A DNA stretch of 64,000 bases from DASPSM01 sp036008465 (GTDB lineage: Bacteria; Planctomycetota; Planctomycetia; Planctomycetales; Planctomycetaceae): NCBI GenBank assembly GCA_036008465.1, contig DASYNP010000009.1, positions 1 to 64,000 of the forward strand, read 5' to 3'. The position numbers and the translations under genes were made by a program. This document shows, one piece after another, positions 1-7,612 of this stretch (positions within the stretch are counted from its first letter, which is position 1; each line of letters begins with the position of its first letter). Under the pieces are notes generated by a model. It was not told the DNA's origin and did not search any database. It saw only the letters and a list, made by a program, of their open reading frames with translations.

Positions 1-1295
1 CAGGTCGACCGAACATCCTCGTGATTCTTGCCGACGATCTCAGTCATGGGGATCTGTCGTGTTGCGGCGGGAGTGACGTTCGCACGCCACACATCGATCG
101 CATTTTTCGCGAGGGGCGAACGCTGACGCGGTTCCGCACAAACTCCAGCGTTTGTTCGCCGACGCGTGCGGCCCTTTTGACGGGGCGCTATCCCGATTGC
201 GTCGGCGTGCCCGGCGTGATCCGCACCCATGCCGACCAGAACTTTGGTCGGCTAGCACCCGATGCCGTCCTGCTGCCGGCTCTGCTCAAGCCAGCCGGCT
301 ATTCGACGGCCCTAATCGGCAAATGGCACCTGGGGCTGACCCCGCAGGACTCGCCCAACGCGCGAGGCTTTGAATTCTTTCACGGCTTTCTCGGCGACAT
401 GATGGATGATTACGAATCCCATCGACGGCACGGAATCAACTACCTCCGCTTGAATTCCGAGACGATTGATCCGCCCGGTCACGCGACCGATTTGTTTACG
501 GCCTGGGCGATCGATTTCCTGCGTGATCGCGGTCGCGACCGCCGCCCGTTCTTCTTGGAGTTGGCCTACAACGCACCCCACGCGCCGATCCAGCCGCCGG
601 CCCTTTGGTTGAAGCGCGTCCGCGATCGTGCTCCGAACCTGCCCGACATGCGGATGCGACGAATCGCGCTCGTCGAACATATGGACGAGGGGATCGGCCG
701 TGTGATGGCTGCGCTCTCGTCGGCCGGGCTCGACAAAAATTGTCTGGTTGTGTTCACGTCCGACAATGGCGGCCCGCTCGACGCCGGGGCGCTCAACGGA
801 AATTTGCGTGACGGCAAGGGAAGCATGTACGAGGGCGGGCTGCGCGTTCCGTGTGGTGCCCGCTGGCCCGGCCACATTGCCGCCGGCTCTTCATCCGACG
901 TGGCCGCCGTCACAATGGATCTCTTTCCGACGGCTCTGGAAGCGGCAGGCATCGAGCGGCCGCGGAGCAACGACGGAGTTAGCATTTTGCCAACTCTTGT
1001 GGGACAGACTCAGAAGCTAACACGACCGCTGTTTTTCATGCGCCGCGAAGGCGGGCAATCGTTCTGGGGCGAAGAGATCGAGGCGGTGATCGACGGCGAT
1101 TGGAAGCTGGTCCACAACAGTCCGTTTCGCCCGCTGGAACTGTTCAACCTTGCGGACGATCCGTCGGAGTCCCGCGATCTGGCCTCTCGCGAACCGAAGG
1201 TGCGCGACCGGCTGGGGCGCGAGCTCCAGCTGCATCTGCAAACGGCCGGAAATTGTCCCTGGCAGGCGCCCGAGCTACGCCAACGTCCCGACTGA
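1..1295 (+). CDS. Sulfatase (arylsulfatase family), 5' end outside window
   Basis: This is a type I sulfatase that hydrolyses a sulfate ester, substrate unknown. The frame is open from base 3, reading G-R-P-N-I-L-V-I-L-A-D-D-L, the usual first strand of the sulfatase fold with its metal-binding Asp pair. The true start and any signal peptide therefore lie left of the window, and the internal GTG at 21 is not the start. The C-S-P-T-R motif (Cys codon 153-155) matches the C-x-P-x-R signature in which Cys becomes formylglycine. The tail LFNLADDPSESRDLA is typical of the family. A matching formylglycine-generating enzyme is encoded at 9475-10638. The family is certain; the substrate is not predictable from sequence. 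Confidence 0.93.
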   Translation, partial: GRPNILVILADDLSHGDLSCCGGSDVRTPHIDRIFREGRTLTRFRTNSSVCSPTRAALLTGRYPDCVGVPGVIRTHADQNFGRLAPDAVLLPALLKPAGYSTALIGKWHLGLTPQDSPNARGFEFFHGFLGDMMDDYESHRRHGINYLRLNSETIDPPGHATDLFTAWAIDFLRDRGRDRRPFFLELAYNAPHAPIQPPALWLKRVRDRAPNLPDMRMRRIALVEHMDEGIGRVMAALSSAGLDKNCLVVFTSDNGGPLDAGALNGNLRDGKGSMYEGGLRVPCGARWPGHIAAGSSSDVAAVTMDLFPTALEAAGIERPRSNDGVSILPTLVGQTQKLTRPLFFMRREGGQSFWGEEIEAVIDGDWKLVHNSPFRPLELFNLADDPSESRDLASREPKVRDRLGRELQLHLQTAGNCPWQAPELRQRPD

Positions 1296-1320
1296 CCTTG
1301 ATTTGATGCTCGATCGAGAA

Positions 1321-1352
1321 AAGAACCGGCCGGCTTACACCGGCCGCTCGCC
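1321..1352 (+). repeat. 32-base hairpin element, copy A
   Basis: The element has a perfect 7-bp stem, CGGCCGG / CCGGCCG, around the loop CTTACA, flanked by AAGAAC on the left and CTCGCC on the right. A near-identical copy lies at 44526-44557 on the minus strand, 28 of 32 bases matching by eye, with one stem pair swapped from C-G to G-C. It starts 26 bases after the sulfatase stop, between convergent genes. No T-tract follows, so it is not a standard intrinsic terminator. A REP-like dispersed element or a 3' mRNA element would both fit. Confidence 0.55.
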
Positions 1353-1375
1353 TAGGAATTCGTGCAGGGCTCGAT

Positions 1376-2278
1376 CTAGGTGAGCTGCTGCTGTTGCGAC
1401 TGCATGCCGCTCGCAAAGGACTGAATGCCGTCGGTGCGGGTAATAGAGATCGACGCGGTCAGTGTCGCAGTGGCTGCGGTCCCTCGGAAGGAGCCGACGA
1501 CGGGATACGCCAGCTCGGGCCGGGCTGAGGCGGCCAGAGCGATGTGCTGATCGCCGACCGCCAGTCCCTGCGTCGGGTCGTAGCCGCGCCAGCCGGCCCA
1601 GGGCAAATAAACCTCGGCCCAAGCGTGCAAGTCGTGCTCGCCGTCGGCGGATTGCCGCTGAAAACCACTGACGAACCGGGCCGCCAGCCCGACGCTTCGG
1701 CAGGCATCCATAAACAGCACCACGAGGTCGCGGCAGGCGCCCGTGCGCCGCGACAACGTATCGAGGGCCGACCACGGGCCACCGTGCTCGCGGTTGGTGA
1801 CGGTCCAGGTCGAGGAAAGTCGTTCAGACAGTCGCCCCAGAAACGGCACGACTTGTTGATCGACCTCGGCGGCCACGTCGGCGGCGAACCGGCCGACGGG
1901 ATCGTCCGCGGGAATCTCACCCACTCGTTTGCGCGCCGGTGCGACGAGCGGTTCCTCGACCGGCGAATACGACATCGGGAGGAAGGTCCGATTCGGCGGC
2001 AGGATGAACTCGAATGGATTGTTCCGGGTGGTGGTGACAACCGATTCCGCGCGGACTGTCAGCTCCGAGGAAAGTCCGTTGAACCAGGCCAGCGAAACGA
2101 CATTCCCCTCGGCATCCAGCGACGTCGAAATACCCGCGGGGTGAGGTTTTACCACGAGGCGAAACGATTCGAGCAGTTGCCCGCCGTCGACTCGCGGCCG
2201 CATGCGAATCAAATGCGGCTCCAGAAAAACCGGCTGGTTGTAGACGTAGCGGGCGAGATGCGTGATTTCGAAGGGCAC
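1376..2278 (-). CDS. Transglutaminase-like cysteine protease/amidase
   Basis: The 300-aa protein starts with a bacterial transglutaminase N-terminal region (RYVYNQPVFLEPHLIRMRPR) and continues into a transglutaminase core. The core shows Cys in TGACRDL, His in HDLHAWAEVYLP and Asp in GYDPTQG, the expected catalytic triad. I chose GTG 2278 because homology begins there (VPFEITHLARY) and it leaves 54 bases after the previous stop. The longer open frame would overlap the Anbu gene and has an unconvincing basic N-terminus. It is the last gene of a four-gene cluster with Anbu, alpha-E and ATP-grasp genes, a grouping known to recur in bacteria. Its role is probably cutting or forming amide bonds on a peptide product; that is inference. 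Confidence 0.88.
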   Translation of the reverse strand: MPFEITHLARYVYNQPVFLEPHLIRMRPRVDGGQLLESFRLVVKPHPAGISTSLDAEGNVVSLAWFNGLSSELTVRAESVVTTTRNNPFEFILPPNRTFLPMSYSPVEEPLVAPARKRVGEIPADDPVGRFAADVAAEVDQQVVPFLGRLSERLSSTWTVTNREHGGPWSALDTLSRRTGACRDLVVLFMDACRSVGLAARFVSGFQRQSADGEHDLHAWAEVYLPWAGWRGYDPTQGLAVGDQHIALAASARPELAYPVVGSFRGTAATATLTASISITRTDGIQSFASGMQSQQQQLT

Positions 2279-2331
2279 GACGGGCAGTTCTAGTTGTCGC
2301 TCGAAGCCAAATTGAAAACCTGGACGGCGCC

Positions 2332-3108
2332 CTAGCCGGTCGCGTCGCGGTCGGGCATCCTCATTTGCACCACCTGGGGCTCGCGGAGTTTGGCCAGCAC
2401 GGGCTCCATCCAGCCGGTCGGCAACTCTCGGACCGAGTCGCGGAGCCGCTCCTGCCACCAGTTGGAGTTCTCTGCCAGATCGCTCTTTTCAAAGCGGTGC
2501 TCGACGATCTGAAAGGTATTACGAGCGTACAGCACGACGTCGACGGGAAAATCGACGTCGGCCGCGCTGATTCGTGTGGAATCAAACGCCAGGCAGCCGA
2601 CCTTGAGCGCAAAACGCATCGGGTCTTCGTATTTCAGCGTGCGGTCGAGCACCGGTTTGCCGTAGCCCGAGGCCCCGATGATGTGATACGGGGTCCCGCG
2701 GCTGATCTCGACCCAGTTTCCCTCAGGGTAGAGCAAGAACAGTTTGTGCTCGCGGTCCTTGGCGAGCTGGCCGCCGATCAGCGCGTGGATGTTAAAGCGA
2801 AAGCCCGATTGCTCGAGCGACTCCTTGTCCTCGTCGGCAACGCGTCGGATCTGGTCGGCGAACAGGTTGGCGACACGAAACAGTCGGCCGAACATCGGCT
2901 GCTCGGAGTCTTCGATGAACTCCTCGAAATACGTGATGGCCTTGTCGCGGACGGCCCGCAGGCCCGAGGACATCACGAAGAACGCGGATTGGTCGTCCTG
3001 ATAGCAGCTCACTTTTTTCGCGGTGATGCACTCGCTGCCCGAGATCACGCGCGTGTCGGCAATGCCGACCAGCCCATCTTCGACTCTCATCGCCAGGCAG
3101 AATGTCAT
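2332..3108 (-). CDS. Anbu-type proteasome-like peptidase
   Basis: The 258-aa protein begins M-T-F-C-L-A-M-R, so removal of Met exposes Thr as an N-terminal nucleophile, as in Anbu (ancestral beta-subunit) Ntn hydrolases. Asp18 in IADTR and Lys31/Lys32 sit close to where the Asp17 and Lys33 of proteasome subunits are expected. The length suits Anbu, which is longer than HslV. Its start overlaps the alpha-E stop in an ATGA junction (3105-3108), so translation is probably coupled. Together with the neighbours it suggests a small-peptide or amide metabolism module, but the physiological substrate of Anbu is unknown. Confidence 0.85.
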   Translation of the reverse strand: MTFCLAMRVEDGLVGIADTRVISGSECITAKKVSCYQDDQSAFFVMSSGLRAVRDKAITYFEEFIEDSEQPMFGRLFRVANLFADQIRRVADEDKESLEQSGFRFNIHALIGGQLAKDREHKLFLLYPEGNWVEISRGTPYHIIGASGYGKPVLDRTLKYEDPMRFALKVGCLAFDSTRISAADVDFPVDVVLYARNTFQIVEHRFEKSDLAENSNWWQERLRDSVRELPTGWMEPVLAKLREPQVVQMRMPDRDATG

Positions 3109-4091
3109 TCAGAGGCCCTCACGCTGAGTGTGCTCGCGGCGGCCACGGGTCGGACGGCGAAAAATGTATCACAGACCGAGCCTCCCACCAAGTTGAGTCG
3201 CTTTTGCAGGTCGTCGACAAACTCGTGCAGCCCGCCCGAGATGATCTCCTCAGCTCGAGTATAGGCCAACTCGGCGCGAAGTTGTCCCAAAAGCTGTTCC
3301 GGACGATTGCTGAAGCTGCCGGTTTTTGAGGCGGAAATCGCGTGCAGCGATTCGTTGGCCTCGGTGAGGCAGTACAGCACGGCCCGGGGAAACTCGCGGT
3401 CAAGGACTAGAAATTCGACGACTCGGGCCGGAGTAATTCGTCCGTGCCGTTGCCGGTACATCTCAAAGGCGCTCGCCGATCGCAACAGGGCCGACCACTG
3501 AATGTCGTCGTAGGGAGTGCCCACGTCGCGGGGCGTCGGCAGCAAGATGAAATACTTGACGTCGAGAATTCGCGACGTTTTGTCGGCCGTCTCGATCGTG
3601 CGCCCCACGCGACAGAAGTGCCAGGCTTCGCCATGCGTCATCGTCGCGTCTGTAATCCCCTGGAACTGTTGACCGGTCAACCGCACCTGCTCGTAGAACT
3701 CGTACGGATTCTCGAGGGCCGCCCGGTAGCCGCTGGTGTCCTTGAGCATGAGATAAAAGCGGTTGATGTGCTCCCACATTTCGGAAGAGATGATTTCGCG
3801 GACGCTGCGGGCGTTTTCGCGGGCCGTCGTGAGGCAGGAAAGGACGGAATTCGGGTTCTCTCGGTCGAACGTCAAGAAGCGAATGACGTTTTCCTTGGTG
3901 GCCGCTTCATATCCCGCAGTAAAGAGCGCGTCGTCGCCCGTGGTGACGACCAGCGGCCGCCATTGCTGCACCGCCTGCCCCGGCAAGTCGAGGTTGAGGT
4001 TCAAGTTGACCGAAATGAAGCGGGCAACGTTTTCGGCACGCTCGACGTAGCGACACATCCAGTAGATCGAATCGGCGACGCGCGAGAGCAT
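3105..4091 (-). CDS. Alpha-E domain protein (DUF403)
   Basis: The 328-aa, all-helical protein begins with the family hallmark MLSRVADSIYWMCRYVERAEN. It also has the internal stretch REIISSEMWEHINRFYLML typical of alpha-E proteins. No enzymatic motif is visible and the biochemical role is unknown. The family almost always accompanies circularly permuted ATP-grasp proteins, as here, where the ATP-grasp stop lies three bases before this start. Downstream it overlaps the Anbu start by four bases. Confidence 0.9.
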   Translation of the reverse strand: MLSRVADSIYWMCRYVERAENVARFISVNLNLNLDLPGQAVQQWRPLVVTTGDDALFTAGYEAATKENVIRFLTFDRENPNSVLSCLTTARENARSVREIISSEMWEHINRFYLMLKDTSGYRAALENPYEFYEQVRLTGQQFQGITDATMTHGEAWHFCRVGRTIETADKTSRILDVKYFILLPTPRDVGTPYDDIQWSALLRSASAFEMYRQRHGRITPARVVEFLVLDREFPRAVLYCLTEANESLHAISASKTGSFSNRPEQLLGQLRAELAYTRAEEIISGGLHEFVDDLQKRLNLVGGSVCDTFFAVRPVAAASTLSVRASE

Positions 4092-4094
4092 GCT

Positions 4095-5606
4095 CTACGC
4101 GTCCTCCGCCACGATCCAAGTGTCCTTGCTGCCCCCACCCTGCGAAGAGTTCACGACCAATGAGCCCTTTTTGAGGGCCACGCGGGTCAGGCCGCCCGGA
4201 AGCACAAAAATCTCTTTCCCGTAGACGATGAAGGGTCGCAAGTCCACGTGTCGACCCTCCATGTTGCCGTCGTCGACGATCACCGGACTGCGCGACAGAT
4301 TGAGAGTCGGCTGGGCGATGTAGTTGCGGGGCTTGGCCACGATGTGGCGAGCGATTTCTTCTTGCTCGGCCCGGGTCGAACGGGGACCGATCAGCATGCC
4401 GTAACCGCCCGATTCGTTCGCCGGCTTCACCACGAGATTGTCGAGATTGGCCAGCACGTGCGAGCGCTGCGCCTCGTCGAAGCACAAATAGGTCGGCACG
4501 TTCGGAATGATGGCCTCCTGGGCGAGGTAGTATTTGATCATCAGCGGCACATAGGCGTAGATGACTTTGTCGTCGGCGACACCAGTGCCCGGCGCGTTGG
4601 CGAGCGCAACGCGGCCCGCCCGATAGACATCCATCAACCCCGCCACGCCCAGCATGGAGTCAGCTCGAAACGTCTTTGGATCCAGGAAATCGTCGTCGAT
4701 GCGGCGGTACAGAACGTCGATCCGCTCGAGACCCTTGGTCGTCCGCATGTGCAAAAAGCCGTCTGAGACAACGAGGTCGCGGCCTTCGACCAGGTCGATC
4801 CCCATTTGCTGCGCGAGAAAGGAGTGCTCGAAGTAGGCCGCGTTGTAAAAGCCGGGCGTGAGCAGGGCGACGCTCGGCGAGAGGATCTGACTATCCATCA
4901 GCGACTGCAGCGCGTCGAGCAAACGGCTGCAGTAGTCGTCAACCGGCCGCACGCGGGCCCGTTCAAACAGGGCCGGGAACGTCTGCTTCATCAACTGACG
5001 GTTCTGCAGCAAGTAAGACACGCCAGAGGGACACCGCAGGTTGTCCTCAAGCACATAAAAGGAGCCATCGAAATCGCGGACCAGGTCGGTGCCCGTGATA
5101 TGGCACCAGACTCCCTTGGGCGGATTGAGGCCGACGCATTGTCGACGAAACGATGCGGCGGTCTGGATCACATGCTCGGGAACGACACCGTCTTTGACGA
5201 TCTTCTGCTCGTGGTAAATGTCGTCGATAAATAAGTTGAGGGCGGCGATCCGCTGGGTCAGGCCCCGTTCCAGTCGATCCCATTCCGCGGAGCCTAATAC
5301 ACGCGGCACAATGTCGAACGGAATGATCCGCTCGGTCCCCTCCCCGTCCCCATACACGTTGAACGTGATGCCCAGTCGCAGCATCGAGCGGTCAGCCGCG
5401 AGCTGACGGCGCTTGAGGTCGTCGCAGGCCATCCGCTGCAGATAGGAAAACAAGGTTTCCGATTCGCGCCGGGGCCGGCCGCTGGGTTGGAAAAGTTCGT
5501 CGTAGAATTCGCCGACCTGGTAATCGGCAAAGACGCCTGTCGTTGGCCGGACGTGCTCCGCGGTTTGCACAGCGGGCAGTTGAGACGTAGCGGGGATTTG
5601 AGTCAC
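4095..5606 (-). CDS. Circularly permuted ATP-grasp protein (type 2)
   Basis: The 503-aa protein carries the circularly permuted ATP-grasp fold (former DUF404/DUF407). Markers are LGITFNVYGDGEGTERIIPFD near residue 85, the VLEDNLRCPSGVSY stretch near 190, and KPANESGGYGM near 395, a likely nucleotide-binding loop. ATP-grasp enzymes join a carboxylate to an amine, so this is the presumed ligase of the cluster, with alpha-E, Anbu and transglutaminase following on the same strand. Translation appears to start at GTG 5606; no strong ribosome-binding site precedes it. The substrate is unknown. Confidence 0.9.
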   Translation of the reverse strand: MTQIPATSQLPAVQTAEHVRPTTGVFADYQVGEFYDELFQPSGRPRRESETLFSYLQRMACDDLKRRQLAADRSMLRLGITFNVYGDGEGTERIIPFDIVPRVLGSAEWDRLERGLTQRIAALNLFIDDIYHEQKIVKDGVVPEHVIQTAASFRRQCVGLNPPKGVWCHITGTDLVRDFDGSFYVLEDNLRCPSGVSYLLQNRQLMKQTFPALFERARVRPVDDYCSRLLDALQSLMDSQILSPSVALLTPGFYNAAYFEHSFLAQQMGIDLVEGRDLVVSDGFLHMRTTKGLERIDVLYRRIDDDFLDPKTFRADSMLGVAGLMDVYRAGRVALANAPGTGVADDKVIYAYVPLMIKYYLAQEAIIPNVPTYLCFDEAQRSHVLANLDNLVVKPANESGGYGMLIGPRSTRAEQEEIARHIVAKPRNYIAQPTLNLSRSPVIVDDGNMEGRHVDLRPFIVYGKEIFVLPGGLTRVALKKGSLVVNSSQGGGSKDTWIVAEDA

Positions 5607-5896
5607 GGCAGGAATCTCACGAACGTAGGCTCACCGAATAAACGGGTGAGTTGTCCGGAACTTCGACGAGGGGAGCGCTTTGGAGATCAGCTCAGTCGAT
5701 TTGAGCACTTCACGCGCCGTCGCGATTTGCGGGTAGCTCTATCGCTCTAAGGTTTTCGTTCCTAGAAACTTACGACAATTCTGGCGTTCCTGCAATCGCA
5801 GATTCTGCACGATTTGTGACGGTGATCCGCGCGGTTCTTGGGCGGGCGACCATGTGGGCCGGCGCCAGGCGTCTCGGTTCGTAGCCGTCGCCGGCG
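5607..5896. other. Intergenic region without a supported gene
   Basis: These 290 bases separate the thioredoxin-fusion stop from the ATP-grasp start and must contain the promoter of the ATP-grasp cluster, though I cannot place a convincing -35/-10 pair. A short hairpin (CGTAGC / GCTACG, about 5880-5901) overlaps the end of the thioredoxin-fusion gene. No T-tract follows it on either strand. Confidence 0.4.
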
Positions 5897-7420
5897 CTAC
5901 GGCCCGAGCGCCTCTTCGATGCGGTCCTTCATGCTCTTCTCGCCCGGCTCCGCATTTGGGGATCCACGCCAGAGAATGCGGCCGTCGGGCGCGATCAGGA
6001 AGGCAGTGGGAACCCCGTCGACGACGAAGAGCCGGGCTGCCGGCGATTGGAAGCCGTTGATTTTGCTCGCCCCGGACCAATAGTGCGCCAGGTGCGTCCA
6101 GCCGCGCTTCGCCAGGTGCCGCGTCACGAGCTCGCGGTTTTCGTCGATGCTGATTGGCATGATCGCCACGCGGTCTTTCCAGCGAGCGGGCATCTTGGTG
6201 GCAAGCTGATCGAGTTCTTTGACCGCGGGCTGACAGGGGATGCACCATGTGGCCCAGAAATCGATCCACACGACTTTGCCTCGCAGGCTGCCGAGCTTAA
6301 TCGGCTTGCCGTCGGCGACCGTGATCAATTCGGCGTCGGGGGCGAGGTCGTTGGCATCCGGCCACAACCGGAATGTGAAGGTCTCGACGTCCGATTTCTT
6401 GGAAAAGCCGAACCGGCCCAGGCATCGATTTTCCAGGAAGACGAAATAGGGCGCTGCGGGCACGATTTCCGGGACGCGATCGGTAATGTCCTTCAAGACG
6501 ACCTCACCGGAAGCGGAGATTGGCCCACCGAAGACCGTCATCGAACCGTAATGGGCGTCAAAGTAGCCGACCCAGATCTCTTTGTTGCTGACCGGTTTGC
6601 CATCGGCCTTCACCAGGCGCAGCACTGCCGTGCGATTGCCCCGAAACACGTTGAGATCAATGGGCACGTAATGGAAACTGACCGCCGTCGACTGACCCGG
6701 TCGCAGCGTCACCTTCCGCTTCTCGACGAATGCTCCGGGATTTGCGGGTGGCCACTTCGTTTTGGGGTCGTCTTTGACGCCCGGCTTCGGCTGACATTCG
6801 ACGCCGACGAGGTAGTCGCCCGCCGCCAGGTCGGTGATCCGCGCCTGACCGTCGAACGGCAAATCGCGGCCGGCGGACCAGTACGAGTTCCGCGCCCCTT
6901 CCTTGCGCCGCAAAATGTTGAGCCGCTGACCGTCGAAGGGGCGTTTCTCCGGCTTGTCTTGGCCCGGATCGAAGTGAACTTCCAGCGTGGCCGGCTTCTC
7001 GGCTTCGATCTCCAGGCGGCCCTCTTTGAATTGGGACCATTGGAACGGTCCGCGCTCGAAAAATCGCAGGAAGCCCGGCGCGTAGATGGCGACGTAAAAC
7101 GGCTGCTCGGGATGCAGCAGGGGCACCTCGAACTCGCCCGAGCCGGTCGCGTGAACGGGCAGCAGATGCGAGCTTTTGAGTCCGTCTCGACGATCTTCCG
7201 TCTGCCACGTCTGCCACGCCTGATCGCGATCGCTCTCGGCATAGACCTCCGGCCGGAAGTTGGCCGGCAACGTCATCCCGGCGGGGAGCCGAAAATGCAG
7301 CCGGACTTTGTGTCCCGACACGTCGGACGCTCGGGCGGCCCCCACGAGTGAGGCGGCCAGAACAAGGACGGTCAACGTGCCGAGTGACGACGGTCGACGT
7401 TCGTGGCCTCGCAAACTCAT
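5897..7420 (-). CDS. Exported protein with C-terminal TlpA-like thioredoxin domain
   Basis: The 507-aa protein has a signal peptide (LTVLVLAASLVGAARAS) and about 300 residues of beta-rich sequence I cannot assign. The C-terminal TlpA/ResA-like thioredoxin domain has the redox motif W-C-I-P-C (Cys about 393 and 396) and a cis-Pro loop D-G-V-P-T-A-F. It should act as a thiol-disulfide oxidoreductase outside the cytoplasm, possibly in cytochrome maturation. I chose ATG 7420; an ATG 21 bases upstream is also possible. It stands alone on the minus strand, 192 bases beyond the ThDP-enzyme stop. The N-terminal half may bind a partner, as planctomycetes often fuse TlpA domains to other modules. Confidence 0.82.
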   Translation of the reverse strand: MSLRGHERRPSSLGTLTVLVLAASLVGAARASDVSGHKVRLHFRLPAGMTLPANFRPEVYAESDRDQAWQTWQTEDRRDGLKSSHLLPVHATGSGEFEVPLLHPEQPFYVAIYAPGFLRFFERGPFQWSQFKEGRLEIEAEKPATLEVHFDPGQDKPEKRPFDGQRLNILRRKEGARNSYWSAGRDLPFDGQARITDLAAGDYLVGVECQPKPGVKDDPKTKWPPANPGAFVEKRKVTLRPGQSTAVSFHYVPIDLNVFRGNRTAVLRLVKADGKPVSNKEIWVGYFDAHYGSMTVFGGPISASGEVVLKDITDRVPEIVPAAPYFVFLENRCLGRFGFSKKSDVETFTFRLWPDANDLAPDAELITVADGKPIKLGSLRGKVVWIDFWATWCIPCQPAVKELDQLATKMPARWKDRVAIMPISIDENRELVTRHLAKRGWTHLAHYWSGASKINGFQSPAARLFVVDGVPTAFLIAPDGRILWRGSPNAEPGEKSMKDRIEEALGP

Positions 7421-7548
7421 CGGATCATCCCATCGGCTCACAGATCGTGGTCAACTCAGGCGGAATCGATGCATGCCGCCGCGTTGGCTGGCAGGCGCAT
7501 GATGAGATGGGGCGATCGGCGACTTTCGTCTAATAGGTTCCTGCAGGG

Positions 7549-7596
7549 TAGGCTCCGCCTGCGGCATTTTGCCGACGGGTCGCGGCAGGCGGAGCC
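7549..7596. repeat. Perfect 13-bp inverted repeat in intergenic DNA
   Basis: Arms AGGCTCCGCCTGC (7549-7561) and GCAGGCGGAGCCT (7584-7596) enclose a 22-base spacer that itself can form a small GGC/GCC hairpin. It lies just beyond the ThDP-enzyme stop (7613, minus strand). There is no T-tract, so termination is uncertain. One arm with flank recurs imperfectly at 24493-24509 (15 of 17 bases), which points to a dispersed REP-like family. Confidence 0.6.
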
Positions 7597-7612
7597 TGCC
7601 CCAACAACGGGA

